Shown: positions 18,962-27,659 of the stretch, piece by piece
How the letters are laid out: each line of letters begins with the position of its first letter
Numbering within the stretch: the stretch's first letter is position 1
From: Gordonia heveisoli
GTDB lineage: Bacteria > Actinomycetota > Actinomycetes > Mycobacteriales > Mycobacteriaceae
DNA length: 64,000 nucleotides
Assembly (NCBI RefSeq): GCF_030315745.1
Contig: NZ_JASXSH010000010.1
Location: 62,001-126,000 of the forward strand
Reading direction: 5' to 3'
Program-made: the position numbers and the translations under genes
Notes under the pieces: generated by a model
Told to the model about the DNA's origin: nothing
Seen by the model: the letters and a program-made list of their open reading frames with translations, nothing else
Database searches by the model: none

Positions 18962-20500
18962 TCAGTACGTGCCTGCCTTCAGGAATTCGCCGGTGAGGCT
19001 GTAGGTCCCCTCCGATGCGTCGTCGGGTCCGACGCCGACCGTGATCACGGTCGGCGGGTCGCGGTAGTACTCGGATTCGACCGCGATCTCCACTCCGTTG
19101 CGGTCGAAGTCGGAGACCGCACCGCGTGTCATGGCCTGATTGCGGACCGATTCGAGTGTCGCGAGCGAGATGTCGTCGAAGGCGACGCCTTCGCCGGTGC
19201 TGCCCGAGGTGGTGCGCACTTCGGGGAACTTGCCGGGGACGATGGTGATCGTCGCCGACTGGCGTGGGGTCACATGGTCGATGACGATGCCGCCGCTGTT
19301 CTGGACGTTGCTGGCTTCGAGTGGGAAGGGGGTCCCGTCGGCGGTGCCCCGGATGCGGAGTTCGCGGATCGCGGGGGCGGACAGTGACAATTGCGCCGAG
19401 GTCAGCGCGGATCTGGCGAGATCCATGGACCGCTTGAGATCGCCCGGGTCGAAATATCCGGCGACCGATCCGTCGAGGGTGGCCTCGATGTCGACCGAGG
19501 ACATCCGGCGGTCGTTGGGCGGGTCGAAGGTGCCGGTGAGCAGAACCGGCTGACCGGGGTCGGTCCGCTTGGCGGTCAGCCGTTCGAAGGTGAGGTCGCC
19601 GGTGAACGGGGTTGCGTCGGCTTTCATCCGCGCAACGATGGCGCCCATATCGGTGCTTGCCAGGTCGCCTGCGGAGAAGACACTCGACTTGCGCAGCGTG
19701 TTGGGGACCGGGCTGGTGTACGACCGTCCCGATACGTAGACGTTGGTGGCCCGACCGGTCCGCGGGTCGAAGACGGTGGCGATATCCGAACCGCTCTCAC
19801 CGGATAGTTGCACGCTGAGCAGATTGTCGCGCGCCTGCGGTCCGAGGTGTTCGTCGACCGCACCGAGCAGCGTGTTCAGCGACTTCGTCAGGTCGGAGCC
19901 CGCGGTGTCGGAATCGTCGGTTCCGCTGTCGATCGCGTCGGCGAGCGACGATATCGAACGTGGCGCCGACACATGCCAGCCGCCGCCGACGGCGAAGAGT
20001 ACTGCGCACAGGGTCACCACCATGATCGCCGGGTAGATGACCGCCCAGCGGCCGGGCTCGTCGTCGAATTCGGGTGCGCGCCGACCGTCGGGGCGGGGCG
20101 GTAGGTCGGTGGGTGCCAGCGTCGAATGTGGTTGCCCGACCAGCGACGTGAAGCTGCCGCGTGTCATCGCGGTGATCCAGCGTGCCTGATATTCGGTGTC
20201 ATCGGGCGGGTCGATGGTGGCCGTGACCATCGTCGGCTGTACCTCGCCGGTCCCGAGGCTGCTGCGGGTCAGTGCCTCGACCCTGATCGGCACCGCCGCC
20301 GACGACGAGCCGCGACGGTGGGCGGGCAACTCGGAGACGCGCGTCGGCCGAGGGGCGAGCATGGTGAACGCGCCGATGATGCCGAGCGGGCCGACGATCA
20401 GCGCCACCCACCATGAATTGAACGCACCCAACCCGATGGTGGCCGCCAGCACGATGCCGGCGAGCACCGATCGAAGAATGCGCAACGGTTTCCGGTTCAT
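18962..20500 (-). CDS. Large membrane-anchored protein of unknown function
   Basis: 512 residues; not recognised. Three hydrophobic segments: SVLAGIVLAATIGLGAF and WVALIVGPLGIIGAFTML near the N-terminus, and WAVIYPAIMVVTLCAVLFAV around 150-170. The remaining 340 residues should be outside the membrane, with no enzymatic motif. They contain repeated statements of a beta-type pattern (NNVYVSGRSYTSPVPNTLRKS-like strands, VDIEATLDGSVAGYFDP). The gene is divergent from secA2 (181 bp), and converges on the membrane protein before it. No cysteine-rich or lipobox features. Could be a cell-envelope factor; that is a guess. Confidence 0.65.
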   Translation of the reverse strand: MNRKPLRILRSVLAGIVLAATIGLGAFNSWWVALIVGPLGIIGAFTMLAPRPTRVSELPAHRRGSSSAAVPIRVEALTRSSLGTGEVQPTMVTATIDPPDDTEYQARWITAMTRGSFTSLVGQPHSTLAPTDLPPRPDGRRAPEFDDEPGRWAVIYPAIMVVTLCAVLFAVGGGWHVSAPRSISSLADAIDSGTDDSDTAGSDLTKSLNTLLGAVDEHLGPQARDNLLSVQLSGESGSDIATVFDPRTGRATNVYVSGRSYTSPVPNTLRKSSVFSAGDLASTDMGAIVARMKADATPFTGDLTFERLTAKRTDPGQPVLLTGTFDPPNDRRMSSVDIEATLDGSVAGYFDPGDLKRSMDLARSALTSAQLSLSAPAIRELRIRGTADGTPFPLEASNVQNSGGIVIDHVTPRQSATITIVPGKFPEVRTTSGSTGEGVAFDDISLATLESVRNQAMTRGAVSDFDRNGVEIAVESEYYRDPPTVITVGVGPDDASEGTYSLTGEFLKAGTY

Positions 20501-20681
20501 CGGCGACCCTCTCTCGGCGTACCGGGCCCGGAAGGATCGCCGGTGCCGGCCAGTGTCGAAATTCTAATGTCGACGACGAGTCATCACCAGACGCCGCGTA
20601 CCGTTGACGATGATCTCCTGCCGGTGCCTCGCGCCGCGCGGTGATCCCAGAGTGCTGCGAACGATCAGGGAGAAGTATTCG

Positions 20682-23216
20682 GTGGGAAAGCTGACCAACA
20701 GCATGTGGCGACTGCTCGGCTCGCAGTCGACGCGCAACCAGTCCAAATCGCTGGGTGTGATCGCCGATGCCGACGCACATACCGACTGGGCAGCCGACCT
20801 CGACGACGACGACTTCCTGCGCGAGGTGGAGAAGCTCGACCTCGAGAACTCCACCGCCGACCGGGCGAAGTTCCTGGCACTCGTCCGGGAAGCAGCCGAC
20901 CGCTCGATCGGGCTGCGTCCGTTCGAGGTTCAGCTCCAGGGGGCACTGCGCCTACTCGAAGGCGACATCGTCGAGATGGCCACCGGTGAGGGTAAGACGC
21001 TGGCCGGGGCGCTCGCCGCCATCGGCTTCGTGCTGCAGGGGCATCAGGTCCACGTCATCTCGGTGAACGACTACCTCGCCACCCGCGACGCCGAGTGGAT
21101 GAAACCGCTGTTCGAGATCTTCGGCATCAAGGTGCGCGCCATCTCGGAGAACTCCACCCGCGCCGAGCGCAAGGAGGCCTACGCCGGCGATGTCACGTAC
21201 GCCTCGGTCAACGAGATCGGTTTCGACGTGCTGCGCGATCAGCTCGCGCAGACCGAGGACGAGTTGGTCTCCCCGAAGCCCGACGTCGCGATCATCGACG
21301 AGGCCGACTCGGTGCTCGTCGACGAGGCGCTCGTCCCGCTGGTGCTCGCCGGATCGACCGAGGCCGAGGTGCCCGACGCGGCGATTCACGAGGTCGTGGC
21401 CAAGCTGAAGAGCAAGCACTACGAGATCGACACCGACGGACGAAATGTCACGCTCACCGACGAGGGTGCGGAGTTCGTCGAGGTCGAGCTCGGCGACATC
21501 AACCTGTACGACGAGGAACATGTCGGCACCACACTGGTGCACATCAACATCGCGCTACACGCCTACTACCTGCTCGAACGCGATGTGCACTACATCGTGC
21601 GCGACGGTGGCGTGCACTTGATCAACGCATCGCGGGGTCGCGTGGCCCAGCTCCAGCGCTGGCCGGACGGTGTCCAGGCCGCCGTCGAGCTGAAGGAGGG
21701 GCTGACCCAGACCGACGGCGGCGAGGTCATCGACACCATGACGGTGCAGGCCCTGATCGGCCGCTACCCGACGGTGTGTGGCATGACCGGTACCGCCCTC
21801 GCCGCCGGTGAACAGTTCCGCCAGTTCTACGACCTGCGCATCTCGCAGATCCCGCCGAACACCGCGAACATCCGCGACGACCTGCCCGACCGTGTCTTCG
21901 ACACCAAGGCCAACAAGGTCGAGGCGATCGTGGAGTACGTCAAGGAAGTCCACGAGACCGGTCAGCCGATCCTGATCGGCACCCACGACGTCGCGGAATC
22001 CGAGGAGTTGGCCTACTTCCTGGAGAAGGCCGGGGTCACCTCCGTCGTGCTCAACGCCAAGAACGACGCCTCCGAGGCCGAGATCATCGCGGAGGCGGGC
22101 AAGAAGGACGCCGTGACGGTGTCCACCCAGATGGCCGGGCGCGGCACCGACATCCGGCTCGGTGGTTCCAAGGACGACGAGCAGGCGCGCGAGGAGATCG
22201 TCGAGTTGGGCGGGCTGTGCGTGATCGGTACCGGTCGCCACGACACCGAGCGACTGGATCTGCAGCTGCGTGGGCGCGCCGGGCGCCAGGGTGATCCGGG
22301 TGTATCGGTCTTCTTCTCCAGCCTCGAAGACCCGGTCGTCACCAAGAATCTCGCCTTCAAACGTGATCCGGTGTCGCCCAACGAGGACGGTTCGATGGGC
22401 AGCAAGGGCATCGACCTGATCGAACAGGCGCAGCGCGTCGCCGAAGGTGTGATGCTCGAGCTCCACGCGAATACCTGGCGCTACAACAAGCTGGTCAACC
22501 AGCAGCGCGACATCGTCGTGGCCCGCCGCATGGAGGTGCTGACCACCGAGACCGCGCTCGACGAACTGGCCGAGCTGGAACCCGAACGCTATGCGGAGCT
22601 CAGCGGCGAGGCGGTCCCCGAGCGCGATGACAAGGGTGGTGGCGACAGGGACGGTGGCGAGAAGGACGGTGGCGAGAAGGCCGCCAAGAAGGGGCGAGGC
22701 CGAAAGGCCAAGAAGTCGGTCAGCGAGACCACATCCGTAGCCGAGGACACCACCGAAGCCGACGAGACGACAGCTGGGGACACGACAACCGGGGACACGA
22801 CAACCGGGGAGGACGGCGCCGAGGGTGCCGACGCGCCGCGGGAGCCGATCGACCGCGAGGTGCTGGTCCAGGCTGCTCGCGAGATCATGCTGTACCACCT
22901 CGACCGGGCCTGGGCCGATCACCTGGCCTTCGCTTCCGATGCACGTGCCAGCATCCATCTGCGCTCACTGGGCAAGGAAAGTCCGCTCGACGAATTCCAC
23001 CGGATGATCCTGGCCGAGTTCGCCGACCTGCCCACCGATGCGGTCGACGCGGCGCGCACGACCTTCCGCGACGTCGAGATCACCGCCGACGGTGTGGATC
23101 TGGGCACCGCCGATCTGCATCGGTCGACGACGACCTGGACCTACATGGTCCACGACAATCTGTTCGCGTCGGGCGGCGCCAAGACGCTGCAGGGCATCAT
23201 CGGCATCTTCCGGTGA
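20682..23216 (+). CDS. secA2: Accessory Sec translocase ATPase SecA2
   Basis: 844 residues from GTG 20682, chosen because AGGGAGAAG sits 6 bp upstream; earlier TTG/ATG/GTG codons lack this. SecA2 is the accessory export motor of mycobacteria. Visible: [22 protein letters not shown], Walker [13 protein letters not shown] (about 99-110), DEAD-type [12 protein letters not shown], the preprotein-binding region, [13 protein letters not shown] and [11 protein letters not shown] of the second helicase domain, and the C-terminal [12 protein letters not shown]. Residues of about 648-721 form a low-complexity insertion (Gly/Lys then Thr/Asp/Glu) absent from Mtb SecA2 as I recall it. The order secA2, phosphatidyltransferase, gcvH, garA matches Mtb Rv1821 onward. 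Confidence 0.92.
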   Translation: MGKLTNSMWRLLGSQSTRNQSKSLGVIADADAHTDWAADLDDDDFLREVEKLDLENSTADRAKFLALVREAADRSIGLRPFEVQLQGALRLLEGDIVEMATGEGKTLAGALAAIGFVLQGHQVHVISVNDYLATRDAEWMKPLFEIFGIKVRAISENSTRAERKEAYAGDVTYASVNEIGFDVLRDQLAQTEDELVSPKPDVAIIDEADSVLVDEALVPLVLAGSTEAEVPDAAIHEVVAKLKSKHYEIDTDGRNVTLTDEGAEFVEVELGDINLYDEEHVGTTLVHINIALHAYYLLERDVHYIVRDGGVHLINASRGRVAQLQRWPDGVQAAVELKEGLTQTDGGEVIDTMTVQALIGRYPTVCGMTGTALAAGEQFRQFYDLRISQIPPNTANIRDDLPDRVFDTKANKVEAIVEYVKEVHETGQPILIGTHDVAESEELAYFLEKAGVTSVVLNAKNDASEAEIIAEAGKKDAVTVSTQMAGRGTDIRLGGSKDDEQAREEIVELGGLCVIGTGRHDTERLDLQLRGRAGRQGDPGVSVFFSSLEDPVVTKNLAFKRDPVSPNEDGSMGSKGIDLIEQAQRVAEGVMLELHANTWRYNKLVNQQRDIVVARRMEVLTTETALDELAELEPERYAELSGEAVPERDDKGGGDRDGGEKDGGEKAAKKGRGRKAKKSVSETTSVAEDTTEADETTAGDTTTGDTTTGEDGAEGADAPREPIDREVLVQAAREIMLYHLDRAWADHLAFASDARASIHLRSLGKESPLDEFHRMILAEFADLPTDAVDAARTTFRDVEITADGVDLGTADLHRSTTTWTYMVHDNLFASGGAKTLQGIIGIFR
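22650..22805 (+). repeat. Short in-frame tandem repeats inside secA2
   Basis: Two 15-bp duplications lie in the low-complexity insertion: GACGGTGGCGAGAAG at 22650-22664 and 22665-22679 (DGGEK twice), and GGGGACACGACAACC at 22776-22790 and 22791-22805 (GDTTT twice). Both units are multiples of three, so replication slippage could change the insert length without breaking the frame. Confidence 0.85.
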
Positions 23217-23247
23217 TCGACAGCGCCGATCGCGAGGGCCGACGACG

Positions 23248-23889
23248 GTGACCGCCGACAAGGCATCGGAGACGTCGGCCCCTGCGCTGCCCGAGGTGGT
23301 TCGGGGCGAACGCATCGTCACCGTGCCGAACGCACTCAGTGTGCTGCGGCTGGCGCTCATCCCGGTGTTCGTGTGGCTGCTGCTGTGGGAGGAGGCCGAC
23401 GGCTGGGCGTTCGCGATCCTGATGTTCTCGGGATTCTCGGATTGGCTCGACGGCAAACTGGCCCGGCTGCTCAATCAGTCGTCGCGGATCGGTGCGCTCC
23501 TCGATCCCGCCGCCGATCGTCTCTACATCGTGATCATCCCGCTGGCCTTCGGCATCCGGGAGTTCCTGCCGTGGTGGCTGATCGGAGTGATCATCGCCCG
23601 CGATGTGCTGCTGTTCGCGCAGGCGCCGCTGCTGCGCAGTCGCGGGATCCTCGCGCTGCCGGTGCTCTATATCGGGAAGGCTGCGACCTTTGCACTGATG
23701 AGTGCGTTCCCGTGGATCCTCGCCGGTCAACTCGACTCGGTGGTCGGTACCATCTGTTACCCGATCGGCTGGGCATTCATGATCTGGGGTGTCGGACTGT
23801 ACCTGTGGTCCTTCGCCCTGTACTGGTATCAGACGATCCTGGTGCTGCGGCGCATGCCGCCCGTGAGACATCTCCAACCACAACCGTGA
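23248..23889 (+). CDS. CDP-alcohol phosphatidyltransferase (PgsA2-like)
   Basis: 213 residues from GTG 23248, 31 bp after secA2. The complete CDP-alcohol phosphotransferase signature DG-x2-AR-x8-G-x3-D-x3-D is present as DGKLAR...GALLDPAAD, between hydrophobic helices (SVLRLALIPVFVWLLLW, LYIVIIPLAFGI, WLIGVIIARDVLLFA, TFALMSAFPWILA, AFMIWGVGLYLWSFALYW). The enzyme condenses a CDP-diacylglycerol with an alcohol acceptor; PGP synthase or cardiolipin-type synthesis are the usual roles. The matching Mtb gene is Rv1822 (pgsA2), whose substrate I do not know with certainty. No substrate is assigned here. Confidence 0.85.
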   Translation: MTADKASETSAPALPEVVRGERIVTVPNALSVLRLALIPVFVWLLLWEEADGWAFAILMFSGFSDWLDGKLARLLNQSSRIGALLDPAADRLYIVIIPLAFGIREFLPWWLIGVIIARDVLLFAQAPLLRSRGILALPVLYIGKAATFALMSAFPWILAGQLDSVVGTICYPIGWAFMIWGVGLYLWSFALYWYQTILVLRRMPPVRHLQPQP

Positions 23890-23923
23890 CCGTGGGGTCG
23901 CCACCGACAGAAAGGCGTTTGCC

Positions 23924-24328
23924 GTGACCGATACAAATGTTCCCGAGGAACTGAGCTATACCGCCGAACACGAATGGGTCCAGAAGGTCGGCCCAGCCAC
24001 TGTGCGGGTCGGCATCACCGATTTCGCCCAGGATGCGCTGGGGGATGTCGTCTTCGTGCAACTGCCCGAGATCGGTGCCGATGTCGAGAACGGCGAATCC
24101 TTCGCCGAGGTCGAGTCGACCAAGAGTGTCTCCGACATCTACGGACCGCTGGTCGGCACTATCGCGAAGGTCAATGAGGAACTCGACGCCTCGCCCGACC
24201 TGGTGAACTCCGACCCCTATGGTGCCGGCTGGCTGGTCGAGATCGAACTCGCCGACGAGGCCGCCCTCAACACCGCCTTGGGTGACATCCTCGACGCCGA
24301 GGGTTATCGGGCCGTCATCGAGGGTTGA
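23924..24328 (+). CDS. gcvH: Glycine cleavage system H protein
   Basis: 134 residues from GTG 23924, with AGAAAGG about 10 bp upstream. It carries the aminomethyl group between GcvP, GcvT and the lipoamide dehydrogenase on a lipoyl arm. The lipoylated lysine is K67 in AEVESTKSVSD; the barrel motifs YTAEHEWV, VGITDFAQDALGDVVFVQLPE and NSDPYGAGWLVEIE are intact. gcvP lies 3.3 kb downstream on the same strand under its own riboswitch; gcvT is not in the window. Order matches Mtb Rv1826, but the three genes between Rv1822 and gcvH in Mtb are missing here. Confidence 0.95.
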   Translation: MTDTNVPEELSYTAEHEWVQKVGPATVRVGITDFAQDALGDVVFVQLPEIGADVENGESFAEVESTKSVSDIYGPLVGTIAKVNEELDASPDLVNSDPYGAGWLVEIELADEAALNTALGDILDAEGYRAVIEG

Positions 24329-24641
24329 TCGCCGGGATCATCGACGAAAACAAAGTAGGCGGCCATCGCCAGGTAACGGATCTGGTCGAGGCCTTGATAA
24401 GGATATGATCGTCGGTGTCTGAACCGATTCCACCGCGGGCTTGGCGACTCGCCTGCGGCTGCGGTCAGGATGCCCGGTACGGTTAGGTGAAGTGGGTCGG
24501 GGCGAGGCGCGCATGGTCGCCCGTGTCCCGACACCCGATGTCCAGATCCTGCCCGCATGGGCAGAGCGTGCAGATGAGCCGGAGTATCGCGGGTGAGAAT
24601 CAGCGGTCCGGCCGGGCACCGATGAAGACGAAGGAGAACTG
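24329..24641. other. Gene-free 313-bp gap between gcvH and garA
   Basis: I see no convincing gene. A TATGAT at about 24403 is a possible -10 without a good -35, and a strong ribosome site (AAGGAG) precedes garA at its end. The gap probably contains a garA promoter, since gcvH and garA have unrelated roles. Confidence 0.5.
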
Positions 24642-25091
24642 GTGAGCGACAACGACAAGGACTTCGAGGCGCCGGTGGAGACCACCTCGGTCTTCCGCGA
24701 GGAGTTCATCAATGAACTCGACGCGAGTGCACCGGCCGTGAGTGAGCCCGCCGACACCGGGGTGGAACGCCTCTCGCCCGGAACGGCGCTGCTTGTCGTG
24801 AAGCGTGGCCCCAATGCTGGTTCGCGATTCCTGCTCGACCAGGCGACGACCTCGGCCGGTCGGCACCCCGACAGCGACATCTTCCTCGACGATGTCACCG
24901 TCAGCCGTCGGCACGCCGAGTTCCGTCTCGGCGACAACGAGTTTCAGGTCGTCGACGTGGGCTCGCTCAACGGCACCTACGTCAACCGTGAGCCGGTAGA
25001 CACCGCGTCGCTGAGCAACGGCGACGAGGTGCAGATCGGTAAGTTCCGCCTGGTGTTCCTGAGCGGACCTCGCGACGAAGCCGGCGCCTGA
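24642..25091 (+). CDS. garA: FHA-domain metabolic regulator GarA/OdhI
   Basis: 149 residues from GTG 24642 with AAGGAG 5 bp upstream. The N-terminal tail holds the kinase target motif ETTS (T14 and T15, the same numbering as OdhI of Corynebacterium). The FHA domain follows: SAGRHPDSDIFLDDVTVSRRHAEF and GSLNGTYVN carry the Arg, Ser and Asn that bind phosphothreonine. In relatives the unphosphorylated form inhibits 2-oxoglutarate dehydrogenase and controls glutamate metabolism, and phosphorylation by PknB/PknG-type kinases makes the FHA domain bind its own tail and releases the inhibition. No kinase gene is in the window. Context matches Mtb Rv1827. Confidence 0.95.
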   Translation: MSDNDKDFEAPVETTSVFREEFINELDASAPAVSEPADTGVERLSPGTALLVVKRGPNAGSRFLLDQATTSAGRHPDSDIFLDDVTVSRRHAEFRLGDNEFQVVDVGSLNGTYVNREPVDTASLSNGDEVQIGKFRLVFLSGPRDEAGA

Positions 25092-25096
25092 CCGTC

Positions 25097-25816
25097 GTGA
25101 CGGCATCCTCGGCCCAACGCAGCGAGGGATCGATGTCCATCGGCACGGTCCTGGCTCAGCTGCGTGATGACTTCCCGGACGTCACGATCTCGAAGATCCG
25201 ATTCCTGGAATCGGAAGGGCTGATCACGCCTGAGCGGGCACCGTCGGGCTACCGGCGGTTCAGCACCGCCGATTGCGAGCGGCTGCGCTTCGTGCTCACC
25301 GCGCAACGCGATCGGTATCTGCCGCTCAAGGTCATCAAGGAACAGCTCGAAGCCATCGACAGCGGTGACGGGGCAGGCAACGGGGGTACCCGGTTGTTGT
25401 CCACGGCCCGCGGCGCGGTCGCACCGGCGACCGACTTCGGTGCGCGTGGGGGCCGGGTGTCGCGGGAATCGCTCATCGAGCGGACCGGTGTCGATTCGGC
25501 TTTCGTGACCGAGCTTCAGCGCAACGGATTGCTGGTGCCGGGGCCGGCCGGATTCTTCGATGAGGACGCCGTCCGTCTCGTGGAGGCCGCGGCCGCCCTG
25601 ACGAATTACGGACTCGAAGCCCGGCACCTGCGGGCGTTCAAGGTGTCGGCAGATCGGGAGGCGGGCCTGGTGGCCCAGATCGCCAGCCCGATCGCCAAGG
25701 GCAAGGGGACCGGCGCGCGTGATCGTGCCGAAGAACTGGTGCGCGAGATCGCCGCGCTGTCGGTGACCCTGCACACCCAGTTGGTGAAGGCCGCGGTCCG
25801 CGGCGTTCTCGACTGA
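25097..25816 (+). CDS. MerR-family regulator, Rv1828/FtsR-like
   Basis: 239 residues, GTG 5 bp after garA. The N-terminal winged helix is SIGTVLAQLRDDFPDVTISKIRFLESEGLITPERAPSGYRRFS, the usual MerR recognition helix region, followed by a long effector part with a second helical domain (LIERTGVDSAFVTELQRNGLLVPGPAGFFDEDA). No metal-binding cysteines are visible. The Mtb counterpart is Rv1828 and the corynebacterial one is FtsR, linked to cell division control. Another possible start is ATG 25133 behind GAGGG, but the longer N-terminus resembles the Mtb protein. Probably cotranscribed with garA. Confidence 0.85.
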   Translation: MTASSAQRSEGSMSIGTVLAQLRDDFPDVTISKIRFLESEGLITPERAPSGYRRFSTADCERLRFVLTAQRDRYLPLKVIKEQLEAIDSGDGAGNGGTRLLSTARGAVAPATDFGARGGRVSRESLIERTGVDSAFVTELQRNGLLVPGPAGFFDEDAVRLVEAAAALTNYGLEARHLRAFKVSADREAGLVAQIASPIAKGKGTGARDRAEELVREIAALSVTLHTQLVKAAVRGVLD

Positions 25817-25889
25817 TCGCGTCGTCCACCGGCGCGGCCGATCGGGTGTAGCGTCGGAGGCCAGGAATCGGCGAGTGAGGAGGCGCGTT

Positions 25890-26390
25890 GTGAGCGAGAT
25901 GCGCGTGGTGGGCATCAGGGTCGAGCCCCCGCAGAGCCAGCCCGTATTGCTGCTGCGTGAAGTCGACGGCCAGCGTTACCTGCCGATCTGGATCGGGCAG
26001 AGTGAGGCGGCATCGATTGCGCTGCGGCAGAAGGGGATCGAGCCCCCGCGGCCGTTGACCCACGACCTGATCGTGAACCTCATCAACGAGTTCGGGCACG
26101 ATCTGGTGGAGGTTCGGATCGTGGATATGCAGGAAGGCACCTTTTACGCCGAGATGGTGTTCGCGGGTGATGTGCGGATTTCCGCGCGACCTTCGGATTC
26201 CATCGCCGTGGCGATGCGTGCCGACGTGCCGATCATCGCCGATGAGTCCGTTTTGGTCGAAGCCGGTCTGCTCATCCCGGATGAGGAGTCCGAGGATGAA
26301 CCGGCGGCCAGCGAGGACGAGGTCGAGAAGTTCAAGGAGTTCCTCGACAACGTGTCGCCCGACGATTTCAAGGCCAGCGGCGGAGCCTGA
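25890..26390 (+). CDS. Bifunctional nuclease (DUF151) domain protein
   Basis: 166 residues from GTG 25890, with GAGGAGG 6 bp upstream; a GTG at 25875 lies before that site and is rejected. The DUF151 domain is clear: MRVVGIRVEPPQSQPVLLLREVDGQRYLPIWIGQSEAASIAL, then HDLIVNLINEFGHDLVEVRIVDMQEGTFYAEMVF and RPSDSIAVAMRADVPI. An acidic C-terminal tail (EESEDEPAASEDEVEK) follows. Plant and Mtb relatives (Rv1829) have been reported as dual RNase/DNase proteins; the biological substrate is uncertain. Sits between the two MerR genes, as in Mtb. Confidence 0.85.
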   Translation: MSEMRVVGIRVEPPQSQPVLLLREVDGQRYLPIWIGQSEAASIALRQKGIEPPRPLTHDLIVNLINEFGHDLVEVRIVDMQEGTFYAEMVFAGDVRISARPSDSIAVAMRADVPIIADESVLVEAGLLIPDEESEDEPAASEDEVEKFKEFLDNVSPDDFKASGGA

Positions 26391-26472
26391 ACGTGGCGGG
26401 GGATCGGTCTGTGGCGCGGGACTCGCCAGCCAGCGGAGGTCACGGAATGGCAACCGCCGGATCACCGTTTGT

Positions 26473-26495
26473 CTCAATCTCGAGTTGAGGTTGAG
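26473..26495. promoter_or_regulatory. CTCAA/TTGAG operator-like cluster
   Basis: CTCAA at 26473-26477, then TTGAG at 26485-26489 (inverted, 7-bp spacer), then a second TTGAG at 26491-26495. It lies 180 bp before the second MerR gene. Both nearby regulators are MerR proteins, which bind such short inverted repeats; assignment is inference. Confidence 0.45.
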
Positions 26496-26629
26496 CCTTA
26501 GGGCGCGTCGCATTGGTGGGCGGAGAAAAAGGGCATAGCGTCACACGCAACGTCGCCGACATGATCGGCGACATGACAATGATCGACAGTCCGATCCGGG
26601 TTTGGTGCGCGTATGGTAGACGTGGCGCA

Positions 26630-26644
26630 CAACACCAGGTGTTG
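26630..26644. promoter_or_regulatory. Perfect 15-bp palindrome before the second MerR gene
   Basis: CAACACC-A-GGTGTTG, fully symmetric around a central A, centred about 39 bp before the GTG at 26676. TATGGT at 26612-26617 could be the -10, which would place the palindrome at the transcription start. Position suits an autorepressor site. Confidence 0.5.
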
Positions 26645-26675
26645 GGCCCGATCCGAGCGTGTGAGGGAGTCTGAA

Positions 26676-27290
26676 GTGGGCGATCGGCCGGTCGACAGTG
26701 ACGCGACGTCAGCTGGGCAGCGTGTGAACGTCGGACAGGGCAGCCTGGAAGAAGTCGCACCGGGCCTGTTCCCCAACGACACCGTCCCCGACGAGCTTGT
26801 CGGCTACCGCGTTCCGAGTGCCTGCCAGATCGCCGGCATCACCTACCGCCAGCTCGACTACTGGGCCCGCACCTCGCTGGTGGTGCCCTCGATCCGCGGT
26901 GCGGCGGGATCGGGTAGCCAGCGCCTGTACTCCTTCAAGGACATCCTGGTCCTCAAGATCGTCAAGCGGCTGCTCGACACCGGCATCTCGCTACAGAACA
27001 TCCGGGTGGCAGTCGACCATCTGCGGCAGCGTGGCGTCGAGGACCTCGCCCGCATCACCCTCTTCTCCGACGGCACGACCGTCTACGAATGCACCTCCGC
27101 GGAGGAGGTCGTCGACCTTCTGCAGGGTGGTCAGGGTGTCTTCGGTATCGCGGTCAGCGGTGCCATGCGTGAACTCACCGGCACCATCGCCGACTTTCCC
27201 GGCGAACGTGCCGACGGCGGCGTCAGCGAGACCGCGCCCGAGGATGAACTCGCCGCTCGACGCAAGAGCCGCACCCGCCGCACCGGCTAG
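26676..27290 (+). CDS. MerR-family regulator, Rv1830/McdR-like
   Basis: 204 residues from GTG 26676, with GAGGGAG 6 bp upstream. The MerR helix-turn-helix is SACQIAGITYRQLDYWARTSLVVPSIRG, with QRLYSFKDILVLKIVKRLLDTGISLQNIRVAVDHL completing the winged helix and dimer helix. A C-terminal domain (GTTVYECTSAEEVVDLLQGGQGVFGIAVSGAMREL) is conserved in the Mtb counterpart Rv1830, which I recall being called McdR and tied to cell division. A disordered Lys/Arg tail ends the protein. Own promoter likely (see the palindrome at 26630). Gene order with DUF151 and gcvP matches Mtb. Confidence 0.85.
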   Translation: MGDRPVDSDATSAGQRVNVGQGSLEEVAPGLFPNDTVPDELVGYRVPSACQIAGITYRQLDYWARTSLVVPSIRGAAGSGSQRLYSFKDILVLKIVKRLLDTGISLQNIRVAVDHLRQRGVEDLARITLFSDGTTVYECTSAEEVVDLLQGGQGVFGIAVSGAMRELTGTIADFPGERADGGVSETAPEDELAARRKSRTRRTG

Positions 27291-27382
27291 CGGGTTGCCG
27301 CCCGATGTGACCCAGCGCATGTCCGAAGGGTGAGGTCACCGGCGGTCAGCCGGGTAGAATCCCTGGTGCGTCGCTGCAGCAC

Positions 27383-27600
27383 GGGAGAGCGTCGTCGGGT
27401 TCCGATAATCGGACTCTCGGCGACCGCCGAAGGAGCAACACCTCTCCGTCAAACTCTCAGGCACCCCGGACCGTGTTGTTGCCGGCGTCTCTGGAAAGTG
27501 ACGACCTCGTCGTCCGCCCACGGTGAAAGGCCGCCCCGGCCGAATCTCTCAGGCGCCACCGGAGACCGGATATCCGGTCGCCAGGCATGACAGAGGGAGA
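27383..27600 (+). promoter_or_regulatory. Tandem glycine riboswitch (gcvT class)
   Basis: Two glycine aptamers in series, 60 bp before gcvP. The first starts GGGAGAG (27383) and has GCCGAAGGAGCAA (27426-27438) and AAACTCTCAGGCA (27451-27463). The second runs from CTCTGGAAAG (27490) through CACGGTGAAAGGC (27520-27532) and AATCTCTCAGGCG (27543-27555) to CAGAGGGA (27591-27598). These match the consensus cores of the class as I know it. Glycine binding usually turns gcv expression on. The switch element must lie between 27600 and the GAGAGG ribosome site; no clear terminator is seen, so control of translation is possible. Confidence 0.93.
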
Positions 27601-27659
27601 GGGCCGGCCGGTGACGTCGACGCACGCGCATCGGTGATTGCGAGAGGTGGCCCCCTGCC

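Noticed and set aside
22650..22805. Repeats considered as a CRISPR or mobile element trace
   Set aside because: Units are 15 bp, adjacent, in frame and without spacers.
21555..22958. 467-codon frame antisense to secA2
   Set aside because: Opposite strand of a well-conserved gene; composition is typical of a shadow frame.
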